From NCBI RefSeq assembly GCF_031119625.1, contig NZ_JAVHZV010000009.1, positions 310,001 to 374,000 on the forward strand: DNA of 64,000 bases, written 5' to 3'. Position numbers and translations under genes: made by a program. Of the stretch, positions 48,961-57,259 are shown piece after piece. Under the pieces are notes generated by a model that was not told where the DNA came from, searched no databases, and saw only the letters and a program-made list of their open reading frames with translations. This stretch comes from Pseudomonas sp. G34 (lineage in GTDB: Bacteria; Pseudomonadota; Gammaproteobacteria; Pseudomonadales; Pseudomonadaceae). Within the stretch, counting starts at the first letter, position 1; every line of letters starts with the position of its first letter.

Positions 48961-49263
48961 ATGGGGGCACTGACGAAAGCTGAGATGGCCGAACGTCTGT
49001 ACGATGAGCTGGGCCTGAACAAACGAGAAGCCAAGGAACTGGTGGAACTCTTCTTCGAAGAAATCCGCCAGGCACTGGAACTCAATGAGCAGGTGAAGCT
49101 CTCAGGCTTCGGTAACTTCGATCTGCGCGATAAGCGTCAGCGCCCCGGTCGTAATCCAAAAACAGGGGAGGAAATCCCGATCACGGCCCGCCGTGTCGTG
49201 ACTTTCCGCCCCGGCCAGAAGCTTAAAGCCAGGGTTGAAGCTTATGCTGGAACCAAGTCATAA
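48961..49263 (+). CDS. ihfA: Integration host factor, alpha subunit
   Basis: 100 aa HU/IHF family protein that bends DNA by about 160 degrees as a heterodimer with IhfB. The arm tip [20 protein letters not shown] contains the intercalating Pro. Cotranscribed with pheT as in other gammaproteobacteria. Its last codons overlap the MerR gene by 20 bases. Confidence 0.97.
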   Translation: MGALTKAEMAERLYDELGLNKREAKELVELFFEEIRQALELNEQVKLSGFGNFDLRDKRQRPGRNPKTGEEIPITARRVVTFRPGQKLKARVEAYAGTKS

Positions 49264-49600
49264 CGACGAACTGCCTGTCATACCCGGCAAGCGGTACTTC
49301 ACCATCGGCGAGGTCAGTGAACTCTGTGCGGTCAAACCGCACGTGCTTCGTTACTGGGAGCAGGAGTTTCCACAGCTCAACCCGGTCAAGCGTCGCGGCA
49401 ACCGTCGGTACTATCAGCGCCAGGATGTGCTGATGATCCGCCAGATCCGCGCCTTGCTGTACGACCAGGGCTTTACCATCGGTGGCGCACGCCTGCGCCT
49501 GACCGGCGAAGAAGCCAAGGACGACACCACCCAGTACAAGCAACTCATCAAACAGATGATCGCCGAGCTGGAGGATGTACTCCACGTCCTGCGCAAATGA
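49244..49600 (+). CDS. MerR-family regulator (PA2737-like)
   Basis: 118 aa from the ATG at 49244, inside ihfA. HTH_MerR begins at [38 protein letters not shown] follows and the C-terminal coiled coil is short. No Cys cluster for metal sensing, so a small-molecule or structural regulator of unknown target. Always found between ihfA and tRNA-Pro in pseudomonads. Confidence 0.93.
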   Translation: MLEPSHNDELPVIPGKRYFTIGEVSELCAVKPHVLRYWEQEFPQLNPVKRRGNRRYYQRQDVLMIRQIRALLYDQGFTIGGARLRLTGEEAKDDTTQYKQLIKQMIAELEDVLHVLRK

Positions 49601-49615
49601 ATTTGTAGAAAAACC

Positions 49616-49644
49616 TTCCACAATTCAGATGCTTAGTTTATAGT
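49616..49644 (+). promoter_or_regulatory. Promoter of tRNA-Pro
   Basis: TTCCAC (49616-49621) and TATAGT (49639-49644) with 17 bases between. The tRNA starts 45 bases later. Confidence 0.55.
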
Positions 49645-49688
49645 CTCTCCCGCTTTCGGCTAACGCCAAAGGCACCAGCAACACCCGT

Positions 49689-49765
49689 CGGGGCGTAGCG
49701 CAGCCCGGTAGCGCACTTGCATGGGGTGCAAGGGGTCGAGTGTTCGAATCACTCCGTCCCGACCA
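49689..49765 (+). tRNA. tRNA-Pro (anticodon GGG)
   Basis: 77 bases with encoded CCA. Acceptor stem CGGGGCG/CGTCCCG (one G-T), anticodon stem CTTGC/GCAAG around ATGGGGT. Core synteny ends here and accessory DNA begins, so its 3' end is a likely island attachment site. No second copy of the 3' end was found later in the window. Confidence 0.97.
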
Positions 49766-49781
49766 AATAATCCCAACATCG

Positions 49782-49812
49782 AAGCTCGATCAGAAATGGT
49801 CGGGCTTTTTTG
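49782..49812 (+). terminator. Terminator of tRNA-Pro
   Basis: AAGCTCGATCA-GAAA-TGGTCGGGCTT hairpin with G-T pairs, followed by T5. The next ~185 bases (49813-49995) contain no gene. The motif AAATAAATCTGTCCCCTTTTCC (49874 on) and a short MTRPGKPNSRSQ-like frame at 49924 may be the ruin of a REP-associated transposase gene; that is weak. Confidence 0.8.
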
Positions 49813-49996
49813 TTTGCGTGGCAGTTGTAGCACTACGCAAGTGCGATGCGGCTACGGCGTATCCAGAACACCAACTAAATAAATCTGTCCCCTTTTCCGC
49901 TTTTCCCGCTAGGGCTGATTACCATGACCAGGCCGGGCAAGCCCAATAGCCGATCGCAGTGTTACTACCTGACAGGGTTTGGTAAACAAGTGGCTA

Positions 49997-50137
49997 GGCT
50001 CTGTACGAAAAGTCTCCGAGCGAAGGTCAGGCGAGGCAAAAATCGGTGAGGACGCGGAGTTTACGAGTTGTAAATGAGCAGTCCGAACCGATTTTTAACG
50101 AAGCATCACCGAGCGCAGGTACTTTTCGTACAGAGCC
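49997..50137. mobile_element. 141-bp MITE-like element with 17-bp terminal inverted repeats
   Basis: GGCTCTGTACGAAAAGT at 49997-50013 is perfectly inverted as ACTTTTCGTACAGAGCC at 50121-50137. TA lies on both sides, so the repeat extends to 19 bp. An inner inverted pair (AAAAATCGGT at 50038-50047 and ACCGATTTTT at 50087-50096) would let it fold into a long cruciform. No coding capacity. A fragment of the same sequence lies at 16443-16475. Confidence 0.8.
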
Positions 50138-50142
50138 TAAAC

Positions 50143-50218
50143 AGGAATGAGACTGTAGAGCAGTCGCTGCCTCTCGCTTGAACTCGGCGGAAAATGTACG
50201 TCGTTGCTTGCTTATCAC
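50143..50218 (-). pseudogene. Remnant of an IS3-family transposase OrfA
   Basis: Leftward from a GTG at 50218 the frame reads VISKQRRTFSAEFKREAATA, the typical N-terminus of IS3-family OrfA. It ends after ~25 codons where the MITE-like element begins, so the element probably inserted in or truncated it. No HTH or OrfB is left. Confidence 0.7.
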
Positions 50219-50537
50219 TGATTGATGCGGATCTGTATCGAGCCTACTGAGCGGAGCAGGCCAAGGTGCTTTTGCGGTTAGCCTGGTGGGGCGTCTGCAC
50301 GAGTGTCCAGATTGGGGGCAACTGGCAGACTGCTGGCTCGACCTGGTTCGCCCACGCTGGGTGGAGTCTTGCCATTCAGAACCGGTCGCCATATGGCGTA
50401 TGGCTATCACGGAGCCTATAATTCAAGATAGCACTGAACCAAAAGGTCTAGCTGGCTGCAGCATTAAGTATTGCGCTTATGAGGCCTCTTGTGGGTTATT
50501 TATAGAAAGGACATGAGTACGAGACAAAGGAGTAGTC
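50219..50537. other. Gap upstream of the ubiquitin-like operon
   Basis: No convincing gene. It should hold the promoter of the operon that starts at 50538. An AAAGGAG ribosome site is at 50526-50532. Short frames here have no recognisable domain. Confidence 0.4.
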
Positions 50538-51314
50538 GTGGCGCGTCCCCTTCGTAAGATCAAACTTGATGGCACGCTGTATCAGCGGCGTCCGGCCGTT
50601 GAAGCCGAAATTCATGATTTGACGGCCGTTAGCCCCTCCGAACTTGAGCGCAGAGCGGCCATTTGCTCTCGCACCTCCCCTGACTTTGTCTCACCGGAGG
50701 CGTTGGTGCACTTTGTACGCAATGCAGGGGGTGGCCCGCATCGCGAGAGGCTAACTGAGCGGCTGCTCCACCGAGTTTTCCTTCTCGCGCCTCGCGCCGA
50801 GGACTCGGACGGAGCCACAGTCTCACTTACCAAGACGAACATCCGGGATGATGTCGTCGACCATTTCATCGATTTGTTGCTTAGCGATCGGACAGCGTAT
50901 GACGATCGCCTGGACTACTACGAAGTCAACTTCAATTCGGCCATCGCCAAGGATCGGAAGGATGCCAGTGATCGCCACTGGAAGCGTGATCGCCAGAGTG
51001 AAGAGCTATGCATGGACGAGGATGGTGTTTCCAACGTCCTGGAAGCAGCAATCGATGGCTACGACCCTTTTGATCCTCGAGTGCTCGACGAAAAATTTTA
51101 CCGGTTACGGCTCGACGAAGAGATTGATAGTCTGCCTGAACTCCAAAGAAGAATCGTCGAAATGTGGCGCCAAGAGATTCCCATCGACTCGCAAGACCCC
51201 TCTGCTGTCACCATAAGCAAAGTACTAGGCAAGAGCGAGAAAACCATCCGTACACACCGCGACAAGGCCTTTGCGACTCTGCGACTGCGCCTTGAACGCA
51301 AGGGAAAACTGTGA
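50538..51314 (+). CDS. Sigma-70-like protein at the head of the ubiquitin-like operon
   Basis: 258 aa from a GTG at 50538 after AAAGGAG. The C-terminal part (residues ~195-258) has a region-4-type HTH: IDSLPELQRRIVEMWRQ followed by ISKVLGKSEKTIRTHRDKAF. The centre (DYYEVNFNSAIAKDRKDA, residues ~134-152) resembles part of region 2 of ECF sigma factors. It may be a divergent sigma factor or a sigma-derived regulator that controls the operon. Its stop overlaps the next ATG (TGATG). Exact family not recognised. Confidence 0.7.
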   Translation: MARPLRKIKLDGTLYQRRPAVEAEIHDLTAVSPSELERRAAICSRTSPDFVSPEALVHFVRNAGGGPHRERLTERLLHRVFLLAPRAEDSDGATVSLTKTNIRDDVVDHFIDLLLSDRTAYDDRLDYYEVNFNSAIAKDRKDASDRHWKRDRQSEELCMDEDGVSNVLEAAIDGYDPFDPRVLDEKFYRLRLDEEIDSLPELQRRIVEMWRQEIPIDSQDPSAVTISKVLGKSEKTIRTHRDKAFATLRLRLERKGKL

Positions 51315-51883
51315 TGATTAAGCGTTCACCAATTTCTAGCGAAGACGTCATGAACGCTTTCGCGATGGATTTCGAGCCAGGATCCGAGGTGCTCAAAACG
51401 TATCTTGCCGACTATCCTCAGTTCTCTGCCGACCTTGTCGATCTCGCCAGAGAGCTTTCCCGGCAAGTCGACGAGGACCTTCCGCTCAGCGTACAAGAGC
51501 TCGCCGCCGTGAGCGCTAAAATGGGCCGGCTCCGCGAGTCCGTAGTCACGGTGGAAATCCTGCAGGCCGCCTCGCCAAGAACCTTCGCTGCAGCAGCCAA
51601 AACTCTCGGATTACCCATGCAGGTCGGCGTCGCCATTCGCGAGCGCCGAATAGATGTTGCGACGTTGCCAAGCCGGTTCCTCGGGCGCTTAGCCAACGCG
51701 CTACAAACATCAGTCTCTGTTGTTCAGTCGTTTCTCCTCTTGCCTGCGCAGGCATCAGTGCTTCGTGCAAACAAGTCGGATGACAAGCCAGCCCCGGCCG
51801 AGAAAGTCCCGCTTGAACGCCTTTTAAGAGAGGCGGGGATGGATGAGGAACGCATTTCACTACTGCTCCACGACGATGACTGA
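51314..51883 (+). CDS. Small regulator-like partner protein
   Basis: 189 aa from the ATG at 51314, which overlaps the previous stop; a GTG one codon earlier is possible. Largely alpha-helical. Residues ~90-140 (AAAKTLGLPMQVGVAIRERR, then LGRLANALQTSVSVVQSFL) look like an HTH or bundle related to proteins encoded next to ImmA/IrrE peptidases, which commonly act as the repressor the peptidase cleaves. No firm family. Three bases separate it from the peptidase-helicase gene. Confidence 0.65.
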   Translation: MIKRSPISSEDVMNAFAMDFEPGSEVLKTYLADYPQFSADLVDLARELSRQVDEDLPLSVQELAAVSAKMGRLRESVVTVEILQAASPRTFAAAAKTLGLPMQVGVAIRERRIDVATLPSRFLGRLANALQTSVSVVQSFLLLPAQASVLRANKSDDKPAPAEKVPLERLLREAGMDEERISLLLHDDD

Positions 51884-51885
51884 CC

Positions 51886-54800
51886 ATGGACCAACTAGAA
51901 CTCGCTCGCCAGCACGCGAAGCGCTTGCATCATGAAGCAGTCGAACACGGCAGCGATCCATGGTCTCCTTATCAGTTCGCCGAATACATAGCGGAGAAGC
52001 TGGGCATCACGGTTGAAAGGTGCCTCCCTGGCGCTTCAATCCTCGACGGGGCGCGCGCAACGTTTGATGCTGCCTTGCAGCTGATTGTTCATGAGGACTT
52101 AGGGACACCGTTCGAGCAAGCCTTTCTCGTCGCCCATGAAATCGGGCACGCCGAGCTAGGTGATGGTGAGGAAGAGGAGGAATCAGCATTTCAGGTCGAT
52201 CCAGCGCGAACCTCTGAGGCTGCGCCAGTTGGCATGGAGCGCGTAGTCGATTACAGCCGACGGCAGCGCCGAGAAGTCCAGATGGACCTCTTCGCGAGAG
52301 AATTGCTGCTGCCACGGTCGCGAGTCTTTGATTTGCACGTTACTCAAGGCCAGACCTGCTCGGAGATTGCAAACCGGTTGGGTGCCCCCTTCGAGGTCGT
52401 CGCACAGCAGATGCTTGATGCGCTTTTGCTCCCCCCTGTGCCAGTAGTTGCAGTAGAAGCGCCTATCGAAATTCCACTCAACGAGAAGCAAAAAACGGCA
52501 GCCAACCATCGCGGGGACGCGTTCCTTCTCCAAGCTGGGCCAGGCACCGGAAAGACCCGCACGCTGGTGGCGCGAGTTGAGAGCTTGTTGGATGAGGGGG
52601 TAGATCCAAGACGTATCCTTCTCTTGACCTTCTCGAACAAGGCCGCTGCAGAGATGTCCGAGCGGATCGCGCTGAAGCGGCCAGCGGAAGCCGCAGCGCT
52701 CTGCATTGGGACCTTCCATAGCTTTGGACTGGACATCCTCAGACGATTCAACGACCGATGTGGCCTTCCGGTCGATCCCCGCCTGATGGACCGAACCGAA
52801 GCAGTAGAATTGCTTGAAAACGAATTTCCTCGGCTAGGCCTCACCCACTATCGCAACCTTTATGATCCATCTCAGACGGCTGCTGAAATCCTGACCGCGG
52901 TCTCACGCGCCAAGGATGAAGTTGTTGATGCAGCGGGCTATCTTGCGCTAGCCAATGCAATGGCTAACGCGGCGAGTAACCCCAGCGAGGTGGAGGCTGC
53001 GGAGAAAGCGGCAGAAGTTGCCAAGGTCTACGCTCGCTATGAAGAGCTCAAAACACTCGCTCAGTGTGTCGACTTTGGCGACCTGGTTATGCGCCCGGTT
53101 CAACTACTGGAGAGCGATGAAGCCGTTCGAAGGCAGTTGCAGAGCGACTATGACCACATTCTGGTCGACGAGTATCAGGACGTGAACCACAGTAGCGTTC
53201 GGCTTCTTGCGACACTGAAGCCGTCAGGCAATAACCTCTGGGTGGTGGGGGACGCCAAGCAGTCGATCTATCGGTTCCGCGGCGCCTCTTCGTTCAACAT
53301 GGCCCGCTTCGGTTGCCAAGATTTCCCTGGCGCGGTACGGGACAGTCTGAAAATCAACTACCGTTCCACCCCTGAAGTTGTCCATGCCTTTTCTGCTTTT
53401 GCTGCAGGTATGTCCGCAGCTGCTGGAGAAGAGGCCCTTGAGGCGGATAGAGTTCCAAGCGGAAAGCTGCCCGAAATCATCACAGTTGACAACACCTCCC
53501 TGCTGACCTCGGCCATCGCTGACGGCATTCAGGAGCTTCGTAAGTCGGGCTATCGGTATCGGGACCAGGCAGTCCTTTGTCGGGGCAACGATCGACTTTC
53601 GGACGTCGGACGTGAGCTCGAGCGTGCCGGCATTCCAGTGCTTTTCCTGGGCAGCCTGTTTGAACGTCCGGAAGTAAAAGACCTCGTCGCGGTGCTGTCG
53701 CTACTCGTGGATCGGCGCGCGATGGGGATGATCCGGACGGCTTGCTGGCCAGAATTCGCCATGAGCTTGGAGGACGCTGTTTGTGTCTTCGAGCATCTAC
53801 GAGGTACCGACTCGGAACCTGGCGCTTGGCGACTTAGCATTCCAGCTGAGCTGACACCCGCTGGTCAGACTGCTCTGTCTTCCCTCAATGCAGCTCTCGC
53901 AGGTTTCGACGCCACCTCCCAACCTTGGATCGTGCTGGCAACCCTTCTGCTCGACCGGACTAGACAAGCAGCCCGCATCGCTTCTTCAGCCAGCGTCTCG
54001 GACCAGGCTCAGGGCATCGCAATCTGGCAGTTCATGAACTTCGTTCGGGCACAGCCGAACGGCCAGGGTCTCCCGATCCAGCGGCTTTCTGATCGCGTGA
54101 GGAGACTGCTGCGCCTTCGGGACGATAGAGACTTGAGGCAGCTACCCACGGCAGCCCAGGGGATTGATGCGGTTCGCCTGATGACTATCCATGGCTCGAA
54201 AGGGTTGGAGTTTCCAGCGGTTCACATTGCCGGCGTCAATAAGGACTCCATCCCAGGGGCGCTTCGGACATCAAAGTGCCCCCCACCCGCAGGCATGGTA
54301 GCAGGTGGTCAAGGGAGCGCAGAGGACATTGCACGGGCGGCCCACAACGAAGAGCAGGAGTGCTTGTTCTACGTCGCAATGTCCCGGGCGAAGACACGCA
54401 TTGCATTTTACGGAGCGACCTCAACATCGAATGGGCGTGCCAGGCCGCTATCGCAGTTCCTGGATCGCATTGGTCCAGCTCAACGGCGCGCCGTCACGCC
54501 CACTACTGTATTGCCTCCTGCCCCGGACGATACGCAAATACCCATCGTCTTCTCGGGAACCCCGCGGTTCAGCTCAGATGCGGTCGCGCTTTACGCATCG
54601 TGTGCACGGCGATTCCTCTACACACACTTGCTTCAGGTAGGTGGCCGGCGCGGCATGAGTTCATTTATGCATATGCATGAAGCGATTCGGGAGGTCTACC
54701 GGAAGATCGTCGCGCAGGGCAACTCTAGTGCTGAGTGGGAGGATCTGCTTTCTCAGGCCTTCGCGGCTCAGGGGCTTCATGAACATGGCTATTTCGATGA

Positions 54801-55269
54801 CTACCGTGCGATAGCCTCCACTATGCTCCAATACTTCCTGGCATCGAGGGCTGGCGCACAGGTTGAAGCTCCGACCCCGCTGCAAATTGTGTTAGACGGC
54901 CATGAGATCGAAGTAACACCGGATGATGTCCTCGTGAAAGACGGAAAGCGGGCCATACGCCGGGTGAGAACTGGCCATGCGCCCAGCGGTGACAGCAAGG
55001 ACGTCGGTGCCGCTGCATTTGTACTAGCGGCCCAGGCGAAGTTCCCGGGCGCCGAGCTGGAACTGGTCTACCTAGCTGATGCTGAAAGCAAGCCGTTGAA
55101 ACTCAGTCCCAAAGAGTTGAGCAATCGCCAAGAAAAATTGGGCGAGATTTTCCGCGGCATCCGAGGCGGCCAGTTCCGAACAAATACTTCGGACGCCACT
55201 TGCCCGAACTGCCCGGCCTTTTTCGTGTGTGGTGCAATCCCCCCTGGAACCCTCTCAAAACAATTCTGA
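51886..55269 (+). CDS. ImmA/IrrE metallopeptidase fused to UvrD-type helicase and a Fe-S PD-(D/E)XK-like domain
   Basis: 1127 aa. Residues ~1-180 are an ImmA/IrrE zinc peptidase: HEIGH at 84-88 and a later Glu in MDLFARELLLP (residue 139). From ~195 to ~830 is an SF1A helicase: Walker A QAGPGTGKT (~216-224), Walker B ILVDEYQD (~425), motif III region VVGDAKQSIYRFRG, motif V MTIHGSKGLEF (~766) and motif VI YVAMSRAKTRI. The C-terminal ~240 residues look like an AddB/Cas4-type PD-(D/E)XK domain with the four Cys of an iron-sulfur cluster (C906 in SCARRFLYTH; three in CPNCPAFFVCG near 1105-1115), but the catalytic DxK segment is replaced by RRVRTG. Third gene of the operon. Confidence 0.85.
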   Translation: MDQLELARQHAKRLHHEAVEHGSDPWSPYQFAEYIAEKLGITVERCLPGASILDGARATFDAALQLIVHEDLGTPFEQAFLVAHEIGHAELGDGEEEEESAFQVDPARTSEAAPVGMERVVDYSRRQRREVQMDLFARELLLPRSRVFDLHVTQGQTCSEIANRLGAPFEVVAQQMLDALLLPPVPVVAVEAPIEIPLNEKQKTAANHRGDAFLLQAGPGTGKTRTLVARVESLLDEGVDPRRILLLTFSNKAAAEMSERIALKRPAEAAALCIGTFHSFGLDILRRFNDRCGLPVDPRLMDRTEAVELLENEFPRLGLTHYRNLYDPSQTAAEILTAVSRAKDEVVDAAGYLALANAMANAASNPSEVEAAEKAAEVAKVYARYEELKTLAQCVDFGDLVMRPVQLLESDEAVRRQLQSDYDHILVDEYQDVNHSSVRLLATLKPSGNNLWVVGDAKQSIYRFRGASSFNMARFGCQDFPGAVRDSLKINYRSTPEVVHAFSAFAAGMSAAAGEEALEADRVPSGKLPEIITVDNTSLLTSAIADGIQELRKSGYRYRDQAVLCRGNDRLSDVGRELERAGIPVLFLGSLFERPEVKDLVAVLSLLVDRRAMGMIRTACWPEFAMSLEDAVCVFEHLRGTDSEPGAWRLSIPAELTPAGQTALSSLNAALAGFDATSQPWIVLATLLLDRTRQAARIASSASVSDQAQGIAIWQFMNFVRAQPNGQGLPIQRLSDRVRRLLRLRDDRDLRQLPTAAQGIDAVRLMTIHGSKGLEFPAVHIAGVNKDSIPGALRTSKCPPPAGMVAGGQGSAEDIARAAHNEEQECLFYVAMSRAKTRIAFYGATSTSNGRARPLSQFLDRIGPAQRRAVTPTTVLPPAPDDTQIPIVFSGTPRFSSDAVALYASCARRFLYTHLLQVGGRRGMSSFMHMHEAIREVYRKIVAQGNSSAEWEDLLSQAFAAQGLHEHGYFDDYRAIASTMLQYFLASRAGAQVEAPTPLQIVLDGHEIEVTPDDVLVKDGKRAIRRVRTGHAPSGDSKDVGAAAFVLAAQAKFPGAELELVYLADAESKPLKLSPKELSNRQEKLGEIFRGIRGGQFRTNTSDATCPNCPAFFVCGAIPPGTLSKQF

Positions 55270-55353
55270 AAAAAGTTTACCGGCGGCAGTCGCTGGGTCC
55301 GATTAGAGAGTTGAAGGCAGAAAAAACTCTGCCGCAACACTTTAGAGGACCAT

Positions 55354-56103
55354 ATGAAAAACTCTCCGTTTGACGACGTTGGTGACGCGATCCGCGAGGA
55401 TCGTCCACTGCGAGAGGCCGGCGCCTATCGCATCCGCTTCGGCTTGGAAGGACTGACCTTCCGCAATATCGACGTGCCTGACCCGGTACCCACCGGCCGG
55501 CAAATCCTGGACAGCGCGGGGCTCGATCGCCGAAGCGACTATCTACTCTATGCACTTCTCGCCTCGGGCGATTTTGAGGACGTTCGTCTCGACGAGACAG
55601 TGGATCTGCGAGGCAAGGGTGCTGAGCGCTTCATTGCGTTCAAGTCCGACCGCGACTTCAAGTTCTCCTTGAACGATCGCCAGATGGCCTGGGGTCACCC
55701 GGAGCTGCTGGGCAGCGTCTTGTATGACCTGGCCGAAGCCCCGCCCGAAGAGGCCATCTTCCTGGAAGTACGGGGCGGCGAGGATATCCTCATCGAGCCG
55801 GATGACAGGATCAATCTCGACAACCCTGGTATTGAGCGGTTTATCACCGCCCTAAGGCCGCAAAAGGGCTACGTCATCGTGGTCAATGCTGTCGAAGAGA
55901 TTGTGCCGGACAAGCATGTCACCTTCGAGCAGGTGGTCAAGTTATCCCATCCGAACGCGCCGGCAGAGACCAACGTCAAGTTCTCGATGACATACCGCAA
56001 TGCTGCCTCGCACCCCCGCGCTGGTGAACTCGCTGAGGGTGGCTCCGTTGAAGTCAAAAAACAGGGGACAATTTTCAATGTCACACGAACTGTTCAGTCG
56101 TAA
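55354..56103 (+). CDS. Multi-ubiquitin-like domain protein
   Basis: 249 aa. Three repeated beta-grasp segments can be seen: about 24-97 (YRIRFGLEGLTFRNIDVPDP), 101-167 (DFKFSLNDRQMAWGHPELLG) and 172-249 (YVIVVNAVEEIVPDKHVTFE). The first two end in GAERFIAF and GIERFITA. This is the pattern of the bacterial multiubiquitin family encoded beside E1-like enzymes. The C-terminus is GTIFNVTRTVQS, without terminal Gly-Gly. Probably a modifier or its carrier. It is 85 bases past the helicase gene and overlaps the E1 gene by 26 bases. Confidence 0.85.
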   Translation: MKNSPFDDVGDAIREDRPLREAGAYRIRFGLEGLTFRNIDVPDPVPTGRQILDSAGLDRRSDYLLYALLASGDFEDVRLDETVDLRGKGAERFIAFKSDRDFKFSLNDRQMAWGHPELLGSVLYDLAEAPPEEAIFLEVRGGEDILIEPDDRINLDNPGIERFITALRPQKGYVIVVNAVEEIVPDKHVTFEQVVKLSHPNAPAETNVKFSMTYRNAASHPRAGELAEGGSVEVKKQGTIFNVTRTVQS

Positions 56104-57259
56104 TGCTGACCTGGCCCGGTTGCGCACGGAGGGCTACTTCGTTCGCATTCAGGGGAGTCTCCTAGTCATGCTGGAAGTGCCCTATGTCGACGCTCAATGT
56201 CGTGTGCGCACCGGCACCCTGGTGTCCAACCTTGACTTGGCTGGGGACCGGACGCGCAAGCCAGAGACACACGTAATTCACTGGGACGGCGACTTCCCCT
56301 GCAGCGCAAATGGAACGCCCTTGCCAGGCATCTCCCATGCGTCGCCCAACACCGACCTTGGTTACGGGCTCACCGCAAGGCACAGCTTTTCCAGTAAACC
56401 CAACTCGGATGGCTACCCGGACTACTACGCCAAGATGGCTACCTACGCGACCATCTTGGCCGGCCCGGCGGCCGTCCTGCAGCCCGGTATCAGCCCACGG
56501 CTGATCCGTGGCGCTGATGATGAGAATGAGCCCAGCGCCTTCAACTATCTCGATACAGCATCCAGCCGGGTAGGCCTGGGCGCGCTAGCTAGCAAGCTGG
56601 AAGGTGAGGTGGTGGGCATCCTCGGCGCAGGTGGTACCGGTGGGTACATCCTCGATCTGGTCGCGAAAACGCCGGTGAGGGAAATCCGGCTCTTCGACGA
56701 TGACGACTTTCTTTCCCACAACGCGTTCCGCGCGCCCGGGGCGCCATCGCTCGAGGAGTTGCGGGACGCCCCCAAAAAGGTGCACTACCTGAAGGGCATC
56801 TATGAACGGATGCATCGCGGGATCGTGGCTCACCCCGTGAAGATGAAAACGGAGACGCTGGGGCTGCTTGACGGCATCACGTTTGCGTTCATCAGCATGG
56901 ACGCGGGTGAGGAAAAGCGCGCCGTGGTGGCGAAGCTCGAAGCGCTTGGTGTGCCATTTATCGAAGTTGGGATGGGGCTTGAACTTAGCAACGGTAGCTT
57001 GGGCGGCATTCTGCGGGTGACGACGAGCACGCCGGCGAAACGCGAGCATGTCCACGCAGGGCGCATCTCTTTCGCTGGTGGCGGAGGCCAGGACGTGTAC
57101 GCATCCAATATCCAGGTGGCCGACCTGAACGCCTTAAATGCTTGCCTCGCAGTCGTGAAGTGGAAAAAGCTCCGCGGATTCTACCGCGACCTAGAGAGCG
57201 AGCATCACAGCACGTACACGACCGATGGGAGCATGTTGCTCAACGGAGACCAATCATGA
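56078..57259 (+). CDS. ThiF/E1-like adenylyltransferase with N-terminal DUF6791-type domain
   Basis: 393 aa from the ATG at 56078, inside the end of the ubiquitin-like gene. The E1 core (residues ~165-365) has the nucleotide loop GILGAGGTGGY (180-190), the acidic cluster LFDDDDF (206-211) and the Arg finger region NAFR (215-218), so adenylation of a ubiquitin-like C-terminus is expected. The N-terminal ~165 residues match the DUF6791 pattern (HVIHWDGDFPC at 65-75, SFSSKPNSDGYPDYYAKM at 103-120). Whether C75 or C356 acts as a thioester Cys is unknown. No separate E2 gene is present. Confidence 0.85.
   Translation: MSHELFSRNADLARLRTEGYFVRIQGSLLVMLEVPYVDAQCRVRTGTLVSNLDLAGDRTRKPETHVIHWDGDFPCSANGTPLPGISHASPNTDLGYGLTARHSFSSKPNSDGYPDYYAKMATYATILAGPAAVLQPGISPRLIRGADDENEPSAFNYLDTASSRVGLGALASKLEGEVVGILGAGGTGGYILDLVAKTPVREIRLFDDDDFLSHNAFRAPGAPSLEELRDAPKKVHYLKGIYERMHRGIVAHPVKMKTETLGLLDGITFAFISMDAGEEKRAVVAKLEALGVPFIEVGMGLELSNGSLGGILRVTTSTPAKREHVHAGRISFAGGGGQDVYASNIQVADLNALNACLAVVKWKKLRGFYRDLESEHHSTYTTDGSMLLNGDQS

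Noticed and set aside
49924..49975. REP-associated tyrosine transposase start (MTRPGKPNSRSQ)
   Set aside because: Too short and too diverged to call as a feature; mentioned only as a weak possibility.
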